Positions 1-8,718 of a stretch of DNA of 14,712 nt are shown here, piece after piece (the stretch's first letter is position 1; the number at the start of each line of letters is the position of its first letter). The notes beneath the pieces are model-generated. The model was not told where the DNA came from. It did no database searches and worked only from the letters and a program-made list of their open reading frames with translations. A program made the translations under genes and the position numbers. Source of the stretch: Eubacteriales bacterium (GTDB lineage: Bacteria > Bacillota > Clostridia > Christensenellales > CAG-138); contig JAQVML010000004.1 of NCBI GenBank assembly GCA_028703645.1, positions 1-14,712 of the forward strand. The letters run 5' to 3'.

Positions 1-1078
1 ACACTTCGTCCGGGAAACGCGCGCCCTCTGTAATCTCTTGAAGGGTCATCACATGCTCGCACTGGACGATACGCGTCAGGCGCACGCCGATCTTGTTTGG
101 CGTCCAGCTGACATAAGCGTGCTCAAAGCCGGGGATGTACCGGATCAACATGCGTGACAGCTCAGCGACCTGAAGCCGTAGCGTGACCTCCGCCCGAGAC
201 AGCACTTCCACATCCGTCGCATCCACGGCGCGCACGCTGGCCGCATTGATGTACGTAAATTCTCCTGTATGCAACGCGTAACCCAACGGCCCCCAAACCC
301 CCGTGCGTTCCATGAATTCCGTAAACTCGGGTACCTTTTTCAAATCGAAGCCCAAACGAATGGCTTCGTTTCCGGGCGTCTGCTCCTCGCCTATGACCAG
401 CTGAGTAATGAGCTGATGCGCCTCCAGGTAAGCGAGAAGACGCTTCATATCCACGTTTTGCATGCTGAACGGCATGCCGACGGTCGTCGTCGTGCATCGG
501 TTCTCCGTTTCACAGCCTGCCAGCTCGGCCACATCCGCGTCGCCCGTTGTGTCAATCACGGTCTTTGTCCGGATGAGTTCACGCCCAGACTTGCTCTGAA
601 TGATCACCCCATCGATGCGGTCTCCCTGCTTCGTCACGCCGACAGCATCCGTATGCAGCAGCAGATGAACGCCCGCTTGCTCAAGCAGCTCCAGCATCAG
701 CGCCTTGCAGCCTTCCCAGTCGATCAGCGTGATGACGGAATCATAGCCGCCGCCTCTGCGCTGCTCCATATGGCCCGGGGATTGCCCTCTGGCCTCCAGC
801 TTATCCACCAGCTCCTGCGCGATCCCCCGCACCACCTGATGGCGACCGGTCTCCGGGTAAGCGTTGTACAAATTGAAAAAGCTGTGCAAAGGCCCCGCGC
901 CGTTGACCAGCGTGCCTCCCACGTATCCATTATGCTCAATCAGAACGACCTCCGCGCCGCAGCGCGCCGCAGAAAGCGCGGCCGCAACGCCGGCGGTGCC
1001 TCCGCCGCAGACTATCACATCGCAGACGCAGCGCACAGGAGTGTGAAGGGTCTCCGTTAGGTATTCCCGCATGCTCAT
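1..1078 (-). CDS. FAD-dependent oxidoreductase (PF12831-like), C-terminus cut by window edge
   Basis: About 359 N-terminal residues are visible, open to the window edge with no stop. A dinucleotide-binding Rossmann motif lies near residues 19-40 (CDVIVCGGGTAGVAAAL, then VVLIE), followed by a YVGGTLVNG segment that fits FAD contacts. A second conserved stretch, VIDTTGDADVAELAG, matches the FAD-family GD motif seen in PF12831-type oxidoreductases. Near the edge, IGVRLTRIV resembles the IGVRESRRI region close to the C-terminus of that family, so perhaps 30-150 residues are missing. There is no signal peptide, so it should be cytoplasmic. The start ATG overlaps the GH2 stop as ATGA and is preceded by GGGAGGAG, so translation is probably coupled to the glycosidase. 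The substrate is unknown; members act on varied hydroxy acids, sugars and amines. Family assignment is firm, the reaction is not. Confidence 0.85.
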   Translation of the reverse strand, partial: MSMREYLTETLHTPVRCVCDVIVCGGGTAGVAAALSAARCGAEVVLIEHNGYVGGTLVNGAGPLHSFFNLYNAYPETGRHQVVRGIAQELVDKLEARGQSPGHMEQRRGGGYDSVITLIDWEGCKALMLELLEQAGVHLLLHTDAVGVTKQGDRIDGVIIQSKSGRELIRTKTVIDTTGDADVAELAGCETENRCTTTTVGMPFSMQNVDMKRLLAYLEAHQLITQLVIGEEQTPGNEAIRLGFDLKKVPEFTEFMERTGVWGPLGYALHTGEFTYINAASVRAVDATDVEVLSRAEVTLRLQVAELSRMLIRYIPGFEHAYVSWTPNKIGVRLTRIVQCEHVMTLQEITEGARFPDEV

Positions 1079-3549
1079 TGCTCCTCCCGTTCAAAGACAC
1101 AACACGCCGTCTGACGATCATAGACAGCGCAAGCCGTGATTTCTCCGCTCCGGTGCTCTCCCAGCACCTTGACGCGTTTCGTTTCGCCCGGAATCAAATC
1201 GAAGAAATTATCCTCGAACACCCAGCCGAATGAATCTCCATTCTCGTCGCCCGAAAGCTCCACGCAGCGTGCGTAACGCTCGCAGCGCAGTACAAGCTCG
1301 TTTCCGCAGCATGTGATGCTGAGCCCCGTGTGCGTTGGGTACGGCAATCTCCGTTCGATATCGCAGGGCTGCATTGTCTCGCTGATGCAGTTGCCGCTGT
1401 CGTCTATTGCACGCACCCAGATCACATTCTCTTTTCGGAACTGTCCCCACGCATCCAGCGAGCAGATGACCCGCGAGTCGTCGCTCTCCGCCTCAAAGGG
1501 CAGCTCCATTTCCCGCGTCGTTCGGTTCTCCGTCAGATGGAAAAGCGAAATCTGCAAACGTCCACGAACCGGCGCAGCAGAATCGTTCGTGACCCAGACA
1601 TACGCATGGTCGCTCAGTTCCACGCTGACGAATAGCGGCGCATAGCAGCGCTTCATTTCATAGAAAGCATGTCCCGGCTCTAAAAAATAGTCCACAACGC
1701 CAAAGGAGATCACATTGCTGTTATCATTCAACCGCCACAGCAGGTGTCCGGCAGTTTGTCGGTTTCCATTGAGTTCATCGCCCGCATAGCCCCTGCGGAA
1801 ATCGCTGACCTGCTCGCGGATGTACTCGCCATGCGCCCGGGCTGTGCGCTCCACCATTTGCCGCGCATTTTGCGCATCGTCGTAACGTTCCACAGGGCCA
1901 AGCTTGCGCCAGCCTTCGTTGGGTGTGTGCGCGTTCCAGCTTTCTGGCCACTCATACGGCTGCTCGCGAGTGATCCCAGCATGATACCCGGCCGGCCAAA
2001 GCTCCTCGGGTTTCATCATTCGCAGCATGCTACGGTACGTCGGCGCAGACACGCGGCAGTTTTCGCTTAGGAACCGCGGAAAACGTCGGCCCGGCACAAA
2101 CCAGAGATGCGTGTAGCCGTGGGTATCTCCAATCTGTGGATCGTTGGCAAAGGCGCCGCCGCAGGGAGAGGACGTATAGTACAATCGGCTGGGATCGCAC
2201 CGCTGACATACGGCGGGATAGACTTCCCGTACGATCCGTTCGCCAAAGCAGGGCGCTTCAGGATGCTGATAGTCCCGTGCTAAATACAGCTCGTTTCCTC
2301 CGCACCACAGGGCAACGGATGGATGATGCTTCCGCTCGCTAATCAGCTGTTCGGCTTCTGCACCACAAGCCTGCATAAAGCTTTCTTCCTCGGAGTATAG
2401 CGAACAGCCCAAAAAGAAGTCCTGCCACACTAGAATCCCCCGACGGTCGCATTCATCATAGAATGCGTCTGGCAGACGATCGGCCTCGCCCCAGACGCGA
2501 AGCATGTTGCAGTTAGCCAAGCAGACCAGATCCAGCATGCGCCGCATCTTTTGCGCATCGTAGCAATTTGTCAGCGTATCGAGATGCATCAAGTTCGCGC
2601 CCCATGCGCGAACGATGCGTCCGTTGACGGTAAGGGTCAGTTTCTTGTCAATCTGGAGCGTGCGAAAGCCGACCATGCGCACCGTCTCATCGCCGCCGCC
2701 GCGCACGCGAAGCGTATACACGGCAGGTTCACCATGCGTCCATGGATACCATCGCCGCGGCGAGGGCACGTTCAGTATGCTGCGCTGCATTCCCCCATGC
2801 GCCAAAAACTCTGTGTGCGCCACCGACGCTCCAGTCGCATCCATCAGATCGACTGTCACCCCGGCCTGTCCGTCGCCCAGCCAAGTCGTTGTCAAATCGA
2901 CGGTTCCCCTATCGCTTTCTGCATCGTACTCAACGCCGCAGGAAAGGCAGGTCAACACAAGCGGCTCGGCTTGCAACAGCTGCACTTGATCGTACAAGCC
3001 GCAGCGGATCAAGCAGGGAGACGGCCCACAGTAGTCGTGGAAACCCGTGCGAAAGACACGCGCTGCAGAGATCGCAGGCACCAATCCTCGGTACTTCTCC
3101 GGTAGTTTCAACGTCTCCAGTCGTTTCAGAGCCGAATGAAATCGCACGATCAACAGATTATCTTCAGCCAGTAGATTTGCCGTGTCGAAGCGCCATGAGA
3201 GATACACATCGTCGCAGCTGCCCAAAAGCGTACCATTGAGCCATACATCGGCAAAGGTATCTACGCCTCGAAGGAGCAGCTGTGACGGCAGACCGGTCTT
3301 GGCCCGAAAACGGCACAGATACGCCCAGTCCTTGTCGTGAATCCATGTGTCACGGTTGATGCCGCGTTCGTTGGGGTTTTCGATCACACCTTGCTCCAGC
3401 AGCACATCATGTACCTGCATGGGAAATCGTTTGATTGGATAAACGCCCTCCACGCCATCAAAGGCGTGGAGGAGCGCATTCCATCCGTTCGTTCCCGCAT
3501 CATCCAAGCGGCATAGCTGCCAGGAATGGTCGAGCGTCGTCGTACTCAT
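1075..3549 (-). CDS. Glycoside hydrolase family 2, beta-mannosidase-like, cytoplasmic
   Basis: This 824-residue protein has the layout of GH2 beta-mannosidases: an N-terminal sugar-binding jelly roll (about 1-195, with LLLRGVDTFADVWLNG typical), an immunoglobulin-like domain (about 196-300), a TIM barrel (about 300-600) and C-terminal beta domains. The predicted acid/base is E420 in ALWCGGNEL and the nucleophile is E496 in RFLSENC. NMLRVWGEADRLPDAFYDEC is a typical barrel segment. It should hydrolyse beta-linked sugars with retention; beta-mannoside is the best guess, but other GH2 activities are possible. There is no signal peptide, so it works on imported glycosides. A TTG at 3564 in the same frame could add five residues, but the ATG at 3549 has GGAG nine bases upstream and is preferred. 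It lies 15 nt after the aldo/keto reductase and overlaps the next gene by 4 nt. Confidence 0.9.
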   Translation of the reverse strand: MSTTTLDHSWQLCRLDDAGTNGWNALLHAFDGVEGVYPIKRFPMQVHDVLLEQGVIENPNERGINRDTWIHDKDWAYLCRFRAKTGLPSQLLLRGVDTFADVWLNGTLLGSCDDVYLSWRFDTANLLAEDNLLIVRFHSALKRLETLKLPEKYRGLVPAISAARVFRTGFHDYCGPSPCLIRCGLYDQVQLLQAEPLVLTCLSCGVEYDAESDRGTVDLTTTWLGDGQAGVTVDLMDATGASVAHTEFLAHGGMQRSILNVPSPRRWYPWTHGEPAVYTLRVRGGGDETVRMVGFRTLQIDKKLTLTVNGRIVRAWGANLMHLDTLTNCYDAQKMRRMLDLVCLANCNMLRVWGEADRLPDAFYDECDRRGILVWQDFFLGCSLYSEEESFMQACGAEAEQLISERKHHPSVALWCGGNELYLARDYQHPEAPCFGERIVREVYPAVCQRCDPSRLYYTSSPCGGAFANDPQIGDTHGYTHLWFVPGRRFPRFLSENCRVSAPTYRSMLRMMKPEELWPAGYHAGITREQPYEWPESWNAHTPNEGWRKLGPVERYDDAQNARQMVERTARAHGEYIREQVSDFRRGYAGDELNGNRQTAGHLLWRLNDNSNVISFGVVDYFLEPGHAFYEMKRCYAPLFVSVELSDHAYVWVTNDSAAPVRGRLQISLFHLTENRTTREMELPFEAESDDSRVICSLDAWGQFRKENVIWVRAIDDSGNCISETMQPCDIERRLPYPTHTGLSITCCGNELVLRCERYARCVELSGDENGDSFGWVFEDNFFDLIPGETKRVKVLGEHRSGEITACAVYDRQTACCVFEREEQ

Positions 3550-3564
3550 CGTGAAAATCTCCAA

Positions 3565-4506
3565 TCAATAAACGAAGCCGGGCACAGCATCAAGCTTTTT
3601 GCGAAGCTCCTCCGAGATTCGCAGACCGGAGGCCGCCGCATTCAATTCGACCTGTGCAGCGTTCTTTCCACCGGGAATCACGCAGCTGATGCCAGGCCAA
3701 GACAGGTTGTAGGCCAAAGCCAGCTGCGTCATGCTCATGTTGGCCTCATCAGCGCATTGCTTGATCGTGGCAAGGGATTGCTCAACGCTCTCCCAACGCT
3801 CAGCTGACCAGAATCCCTTTCGGTGATCACCGTTGGCAAACGCCGTGCCCGCTTGGTATTTTCCAGTGAGAATCCCGCTGGCCAACGGCTGACTGGTCAT
3901 TACGGCGATGTCGCGTTCCTTGGCAATGGCAACAACCTCGGGGTTGGACTTGTTGAGGATGTTGAAGGGAACCTCCAGCACATCGATGACCCGCTCCGTA
4001 TCCTGCTTCAGCGCATGGAGCGTATCCGTCGCGCCCCACATGGCCAAACCGACAAAACGGGTCTTGCCGGATGCTTTCATCTCCTTCATCGTCTCCAGCA
4101 CCCGTTCCCGGTCCTGCCATTCGCTGCTGGGCACATGAAGCAGATAACAATCCACATAATCCGTTTTCAAGCGGCGCAGGCTCTCGTCAAGGCACATCAT
4201 CAGATAATCATGCGTGAAATCCTTGCTCCGTTCGGGCAAGCGGAAATTCGTTCCACCCTTGGTGACGATGACCGCCTGCTCCCGCTTGCCCTGTAAAAAC
4301 TCGCCGATGAGCACTTCGCTGTGACCGTCGCCGTATGCGTCGGCCGTATCAAACAGGTTCATGCCCAGCTCCCACGCCGCTTGCAGCGCCTTGCGGGAAG
4401 CATCGTCCACCACATCATCGCCCCAACCCTTGCCGCCGATAGCCCATGCGCCAAAACCGATTTCAGATACCTCGAGTCCCGTCCTGCCAAACGTTCTGTA
4501 TTCCAT
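3565..4506 (-). CDS. Aldo/keto reductase
   Basis: This 313-residue NAD(P)H-dependent oxidoreductase has a (beta/alpha)8 barrel. The catalytic tetrad is visible: D53 and Y58 in NLFDTADAYGDGHSE, K83 in VIVTKGGTNF, and H124 in CYLLHVPSSEW. The N-terminal MEYRTFGRTGLEVSEIGFG is typical of the bacterial YhdN/aryl-alcohol dehydrogenase-like branch, and a late CVIPGGKN motif contributes to cofactor binding. Length is normal for the family. The start is placed at 4506 because AGGAGG lies eight bases upstream; an in-frame TTG at 4524 would overlap the response regulator and lacks its own ribosome site. In this operon it may reduce or oxidise a sugar or aglycone carbonyl, but the substrate cannot be read from sequence. 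Confidence 0.92.
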   Translation of the reverse strand: MEYRTFGRTGLEVSEIGFGAWAIGGKGWGDDVVDDASRKALQAAWELGMNLFDTADAYGDGHSEVLIGEFLQGKREQAVIVTKGGTNFRLPERSKDFTHDYLMMCLDESLRRLKTDYVDCYLLHVPSSEWQDRERVLETMKEMKASGKTRFVGLAMWGATDTLHALKQDTERVIDVLEVPFNILNKSNPEVVAIAKERDIAVMTSQPLASGILTGKYQAGTAFANGDHRKGFWSAERWESVEQSLATIKQCADEANMSMTQLALAYNLSWPGISCVIPGGKNAAQVELNAAASGLRISEELRKKLDAVPGFVY

Positions 4507-4520
4507 GTTTGCATCCTCCT

Positions 4521-5201
4521 TCAACGATTTACGTCATCGAAAATCCGCAGTTCCTGCAGCTGATGGATAACGTCTTTCATTCGCTTCTGATTGAACTTTT
4601 TCAAAATGTGATTGATCTGGGAACGGATCGTCGTTTCCTCCACGTAGCGTTGCTGTGCGATCTGGCGGTACGACATCCCCATGTATGCCATTTTGAGGAT
4701 TTCGTATTCAGTTGTATTGATTCTCAGCATCACCTGCATGGTTTCCCGCACACGCGCCTCGTTTTCCTGTATCTTCTGGTATTCGTCGATGAGCTTTTTG
4801 CCCACCTCGGGCCGCAGCAGCAAACGGTTATCCACCACGGCGCGAATGGAGTGCACGATGCTCTCGATGCTTCTCGTCTTGATGATATAGTCAGACGCAC
4901 CCGCAAGATAAGACTGGAAGATAAACTCATCGTCCTCATGAATCGTCAGCGCGATGCACTTGATGCCCGGATGCTGCTCATGGATCTGTCGGATCGCCCA
5001 GATTCCATCGGTTCGGGTGTCCATTTGAATATCCATCAGTACGACGTCCGGGTGCAGTTCACCCGCCAAGCGAACGCCCTCGCTCCCGTTGGACGCGGTG
5101 GCCAGCACTTGAATCTGATCGGTAAAGACAGATAGTTCCTCTCTCAGATGCTCACGGATCTCCTCCATGTCATCCACAATCACCAATCGGATGAGATTCA
5201 T
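4521..5201 (-). CDS. Response regulator, NarL/LuxR-type
   Basis: This 226-residue two-component regulator has a receiver domain (about 1-122) with acidic pocket D10-D11, phosphoacceptor D57 in VVLMDIQM, T86 and K108 in SDYIIKT, so it should be phosphorylatable. A linker leads to a LuxR-type helix-turn-helix at about 158-205 (EYEILKMAYMGMSYRQIAQQ, then EETTIRSQINHILKKF), which should bind DNA. Its start overlaps the kinase stop by 4 nt (ATGA), so the two are translated together and form a cognate pair. Being inside the importer operon, it is a reasonable candidate to control that operon and the divergent one through the repeated element at 10217-10240 and 10364-10387; this is inference. It is not the AraC-type YesN regulator usually found beside such importers. 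Confidence 0.92.
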   Translation of the reverse strand: MNLIRLVIVDDMEEIREHLREELSVFTDQIQVLATASNGSEGVRLAGELHPDVVLMDIQMDTRTDGIWAIRQIHEQHPGIKCIALTIHEDDEFIFQSYLAGASDYIIKTRSIESIVHSIRAVVDNRLLLRPEVGKKLIDEYQKIQENEARVRETMQVMLRINTTEYEILKMAYMGMSYRQIAQQRYVEETTIRSQINHILKKFNQKRMKDVIHQLQELRIFDDVNR

Positions 5202-6787
5202 TCCCAGTCACCCGCCTTCCTTGTCGTGCGCCATCCAGCCTGCTTTATACCCTTCTTTTTTTGTTTCCCGGACGGCAGCAGGATGAGGACGGTCGTATAT
5301 GCCCCGCTTTTGCTGTCGACCTTGATCTGACCCATGTGTGCCTTGACCACCCGATAGACGTATGGAAGGCCAAGCCCACAATTCATCTTTCCTTTTTTCC
5401 CGGAGTAATGCGGCGCGAAGATGTTAGCTCGATCCTTGCGCGTGATCCCGCAGCCATTATCCGTTACGCTGATCACGATCCAGGTAAAAAGGAAATCTAC
5501 ATCGACCTGCACATGGCCTTCCTTGCGTTGCGCCATCGTTACGGCTTCAACTGCATTGTTCAGCACGTTTACCAGCGCTTTCTCCAGACAATACGCATCG
5601 TACATGCCGCGCGTGCAGCGCGCATCGTAACGGGAGCGATCCCACGAGATCGTGACGCTCTCTGGCAAGGCCACCTCATACACCGCGCTATCGATGATAT
5701 CCAGCAGATCGTTGTCGAAATACTGAAAACGAATCGATTTCAATTTGCTGAGCATCTCGGTCACACGATCCAGCGAATCGTCTACCAGCACCTGTAAGCG
5801 TTGAAGTTCCGACGGCCCGGCCCCGTTCAGCTTGCGCTCCACCTTGCCCAATAGAATCTGCATAGAGAAAAACAAATTCTTCTGCGAGTGCAGCGTTTCA
5901 CCGAGCACCTCGTTGAGCGTGTTGATGTTGCGAATGATCTTGCGTTCCGTCAGCGGAGTAACGAGCACGTCCATCCGGAAAGAGAGCAGGATGAAGGTCA
6001 CCGTACTCAGCACGAGGAAGATCAGCGGCGAAGCCCGCGTGTAAATGGGCGGGATCACGCCTTCCACCGTGTCGAAGATCCAGAAGCCGCTGCGCAGCAC
6101 CTTCGCAACCGAGATGCTGCAAACCCCCGTGTAGAAAAAGATGAAAAAGATCCCGTTGGCAAGCAGCAAGCCGACCGCAAACATCCATAACCGCCGTTGC
6201 AGAAAGAACACGTTTGTCTTGCGGATGGCGCGTACCAGCATCACAATAGGTCGCAGGAGGAAGATCAACACCAGCAGCTTGTAACCGATCTCCACGCAGT
6301 GGTAGATGCCGCGAATCAGCTCCGGACAGCTGCTCTTGTGATAGATCAGGTACATCCAGGTCGATATGCTGGGGTCCGGCAGCACCAGTGCTACCAACGG
6401 CACCAACATGAACAGCACGATCTGCCCCGGACTAAGCCGACGGCTCCCCCCATGCTGATGCAGCTCACGGCTGAAGGCGTAATTGAACAGCATCGTCCCA
6501 ATCAGATAAATGGCAATGCCCATGTTAATGAAACGGAGGTTGAGCACCATCGGCACAGCCACCCGAGACGTGATGAACTGGAACACTTGCCAATCTGGTC
6601 GGTACAGCGCGTTGAGAGCCCCGTAGCTGCCATAATTGGCAAACATGTTCAGGTGCAGGATCATGAAGAAGAACGCTATCATGGCCCCGCTCAGCATCAG
6701 CACGAACAGCCATGAGTAACGACTTTTGTGATCGAAGATCAACAGCACCGCTGCGAACAGGAGCATCAACGCGACCGAGTAGAACAT
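5198..6787 (-). CDS. Membrane sensor histidine kinase (about seven TM segments)
   Basis: This 529-residue kinase has roughly seven hydrophobic segments in its N-terminal half (near 5-18, 26-48, 78-104, 122-137, 168-188, 200-220, 253-271), with no obvious large extracellular domain. The likely phosphorylated histidine is H300 in ETLHSQKNLFFSMQ, an HxxKN arrangement recalling HPK10-like kinases. The ATPase domain shows an N box (ALVNVLNNAVEA, N407-N411), G1 (VTDNGCGI, D443) and G2 (GLGLPYVYRVV, G471-G473). The C-terminus ends in a basic tail (GKQKKKGIKQ). The ATG follows the permease stop by only 3 nt, with AAGGA inside the last permease codons, so expression is tied to the importer. The signal is unknown; it could be a ligand in the membrane, or the state of the adjacent permease. 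Confidence 0.92.
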   Translation of the reverse strand: MFYSVALMLLFAAVLLIFDHKSRYSWLFVLMLSGAMIAFFFMILHLNMFANYGSYGALNALYRPDWQVFQFITSRVAVPMVLNLRFINMGIAIYLIGTMLFNYAFSRELHQHGGSRRLSPGQIVLFMLVPLVALVLPDPSISTWMYLIYHKSSCPELIRGIYHCVEIGYKLLVLIFLLRPIVMLVRAIRKTNVFFLQRRLWMFAVGLLLANGIFFIFFYTGVCSISVAKVLRSGFWIFDTVEGVIPPIYTRASPLIFLVLSTVTFILLSFRMDVLVTPLTERKIIRNINTLNEVLGETLHSQKNLFFSMQILLGKVERKLNGAGPSELQRLQVLVDDSLDRVTEMLSKLKSIRFQYFDNDLLDIIDSAVYEVALPESVTISWDRSRYDARCTRGMYDAYCLEKALVNVLNNAVEAVTMAQRKEGHVQVDVDFLFTWIVISVTDNGCGITRKDRANIFAPHYSGKKGKMNCGLGLPYVYRVVKAHMGQIKVDSKSGAYTTVLILLPSGKQKKKGIKQAGWRTTRKAGDWE

Positions 6788-6790
6788 GGC

Positions 6791-7639
6791 TTATCCTTTC
6801 ACCGAACCTTCTGTAAGACCCGCGATGAAATAACGGTTCAAGAATAAGTATACGACAAGCATCGGCAAAATGGAAATGCTAATGCCCGCCAGCATGAGGT
6901 TCCACGAGGAGACGGCCTCACCGCTGGATTTGAGACTGACTACGCCCACCACCAACGGCCATTTGGTGCGATCCGCAATGGTGAACACGTAGGGCAGAAG
7001 ATAGTCGCTCCACGCCGTGCGGAAGGCCATCAACCCGGTCGTGGCAATCAACGGCTTGCACAGCGGGAAGATCATCCGCCAAAAGATCTTGAAAAAGCCA
7101 CAGCCGTCGATTTGCGCCGCTTCGTCGATCTCCGGGGAGATTTGCCGCACAAAGCCGGTGGCGATGAACACCTGCGTGGCGTTCATACCGAACACGCGAA
7201 TGATGATCGGCCCCCACAAGGACTCATTCAGCCCGAATACTTTGGCCAGCCGAAGCTGCGGGTACAGGCTGAGCGTGCCGATAGAGATGAACAGGGAGCA
7301 CAGCACCATGGTGTTGACAATCTTGGTGAACTTCGTCTTGCCACGGGCAAAAACGTAGCCCGCAGTGATCGAGGCGACGATGGAACCCAGAACGACCATC
7401 AGTGCATAAAAGATGCTGTTGTAGGTCAATCGTCCAAAGTCAGCCAAGTTCCATGCCTGCTCATAGTTGGTGAACAACCATGCTTTAGGCAGCAGCTCCA
7501 CGCCTCCTACCAGGATCTCCTTGTTCGATTTGAAGGAGCCAAGCAGAATGTAAACCACCGGGAACAATGCAAAGATCGCAATGAGGATTAGTATGATATA
7601 AATCGCCGTTTTCCCAGCGATAGAGCCAAACTTTTTCAT
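6791..7639 (-). CDS. CUT1 carbohydrate ABC importer permease (MalG/LplC type)
   Basis: This 282-residue inner-membrane permease has about six transmembrane helices, starting at IYIILILIAIFALFPVVYI. The cytoplasmic coupling loop (EAA motif) is at about 170-192: EIDEAAQIDGCGFFKIFWRM followed by IFPLCKP, where the ATPase docks. The C-terminal GLTEGSVKG ending is typical of the MalG/AraQ/LplC side of the heterodimer. Length matches the family. The ATG at 7639 has GAGGAG upstream, overlapping the end of the partner permease gene 13 nt away. It pairs with the gene at 7653-8606 and the binding protein at 8755-10113. No ATPase is encoded in the window; in Firmicutes a shared MsmX-type ATPase encoded elsewhere usually serves such importers. 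Confidence 0.95.
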   Translation of the reverse strand: MKKFGSIAGKTAIYIILILIAIFALFPVVYILLGSFKSNKEILVGGVELLPKAWLFTNYEQAWNLADFGRLTYNSIFYALMVVLGSIVASITAGYVFARGKTKFTKIVNTMVLCSLFISIGTLSLYPQLRLAKVFGLNESLWGPIIIRVFGMNATQVFIATGFVRQISPEIDEAAQIDGCGFFKIFWRMIFPLCKPLIATTGLMAFRTAWSDYLLPYVFTIADRTKWPLVVGVVSLKSSGEAVSSWNLMLAGISISILPMLVVYLFLNRYFIAGLTEGSVKG

Positions 7640-7652
7640 CTATCGTCGCTCC

Positions 7653-8606
7653 TCACTCATCGATGCTCTGCATTCTGCGGGAAATCCGTAGATAGATCAG
7701 CGTTACGATCCCCAAGATTACTGCGGTCACCACAGACATGGCCGACGCATAACCAAATTGCACGTCGCGGGCCGCATTATCGCCATAGGCGAAGAAATAC
7801 TTGAAGATATAGGTCATCACGACTTCGGTCGTGCCGCCCGGCCCGCCGTTGGTCAGCACAAGGATGAGATCTGTCATCTTCATGGTGCCCAGTACGCTCA
7901 GCATCAGCACCAGCTGAAGGATCGGCGCAACCAGCGGTAGCGTGATCGAGAAAAACTGCCGTAACGGAGAGGCACCGTCAATAGAGGCACATTCATAAAG
8001 AGCCTTGGGGATGTTTTGCAGCCCCATCAAGAAATAGATCATATTGAGACCGAAGGTTGTCCACAGCGATACGAGAATGATAACAAACATCGCATGGCCT
8101 TTATCGCCGAACCAACTGATGTTCTTCCCGATCAGATTCGTTTCCCACAGCACTGCGTTGACGATGCCGTTGTACGCGCTGAACAGAATCGAGAAGATCA
8201 ATCCGACCACAGCGATGCTGAACACGGAGGGCAGGAAATAGACGACACGGAACATGGCGCTGCCTCTCAGCTTACCATTGAGCACGACCGCCAGGATCAA
8301 TGCCATGGGGATCTCGATCAGCATTTTGAGTCCGGCGATGAGAAACGTGTTGCCCAAAGCGCTCCAGTAGCTGGGATCGCGCGTAAATACCCGAATGAAG
8401 TTTTCCAGCCCGAGGAAAATCGGTTCGCTGAAGCCATTATAGTTGAACAGCGACCATTGGATCACCCAAATGATCGGGTAAACAGAAAACAAAAGAAAGC
8501 CGATCGTCATTGGCAGGATCATCAAGACCTCCTGCACTCGATCGCCCGTTCTTAAACGGTTGCGGGGCAAGGGCTTTCCTGCTTTGGTCTTTGCAAGTGC
8601 AATCAT
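7653..8606 (-). CDS. CUT1 carbohydrate ABC importer permease (MalF/LplB type)
   Basis: This 317-residue permease has a basic N-terminus, then six hydrophobic segments beginning at VLMILPMTIGFLLFSVYPI. The EAA coupling loop is at about 202-224 (ALYECASIDGASPLRQFFSI, then TLPL), with C at the usual second position of the motif. The late LTNGGPGGTTEVVMTYIF segment is a strong signature of the MalF/UgpA/LplB group of sugar permeases. It forms the channel with the downstream permease. The ATG at 8606 follows an AAGGA about 11 nt upstream, a slightly long spacing. It is separated from the binding-protein gene by 148 nt carrying two hairpins, which may make permease synthesis lower than that of the binding protein. 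Confidence 0.95.
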   Translation of the reverse strand: MIALAKTKAGKPLPRNRLRTGDRVQEVLMILPMTIGFLLFSVYPIIWVIQWSLFNYNGFSEPIFLGLENFIRVFTRDPSYWSALGNTFLIAGLKMLIEIPMALILAVVLNGKLRGSAMFRVVYFLPSVFSIAVVGLIFSILFSAYNGIVNAVLWETNLIGKNISWFGDKGHAMFVIILVSLWTTFGLNMIYFLMGLQNIPKALYECASIDGASPLRQFFSITLPLVAPILQLVLMLSVLGTMKMTDLILVLTNGGPGGTTEVVMTYIFKYFFAYGDNAARDVQFGYASAMSVVTAVILGIVTLIYLRISRRMQSIDE

Positions 8607-8644
8607 ATCGTTTCTGATCCTTCCCTGTCGTTTCGGTATCGCCC

Positions 8645-8689
8645 GTCACGCTCTCCCCATCGGCATAAACCGATGGGGAGGCGCGTGAC
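8645..8689 (-). other. Strong intercistronic hairpin between binding-protein and permease genes
   Basis: Perfect 11-bp arms CTCCCCATCGG (8653-8663) and CCGATGGGGAG (8670-8680) enclose a 6-nt loop. Outside a small internal loop, a further 6 bp pair (GTCACG 8645-8650 with CGTGAC 8684-8689). In the minus-strand transcript there is no U-run after the stem, so it is not a classical terminator. Its place after the binding-protein gene matches stem-loops that protect the 3' end of an upstream cistron and lower expression of the permeases, as known for malE-malF. The function is inferred. Confidence 0.75.
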
Positions 8690-8718
8690 AGCCAGTATAA
8701 GCGCGTTTTCAGCTCAGC

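Noticed and set aside
3550..3564. TTG start at 3564 for the GH2 gene
   Set aside because: The ATG at 3549 has GGAG at nine nucleotides; starting at 3564 would place the initiation codon right at the previous stop without a ribosome site.
4507..4524. TTG start at 4524 for the aldo/keto reductase
   Set aside because: The ATG at 4506 has an ideal AGGAGG and gives the family-standard N-terminus MEYRTFGRTG.
4597..4613. TTGAACTTTTTCAAAAT inside the response regulator gene as a third copy of the operator
   Set aside because: It encodes the conserved ILKKFNQ segment, the spacer length differs by one, and it lies within a gene without a nearby promoter.
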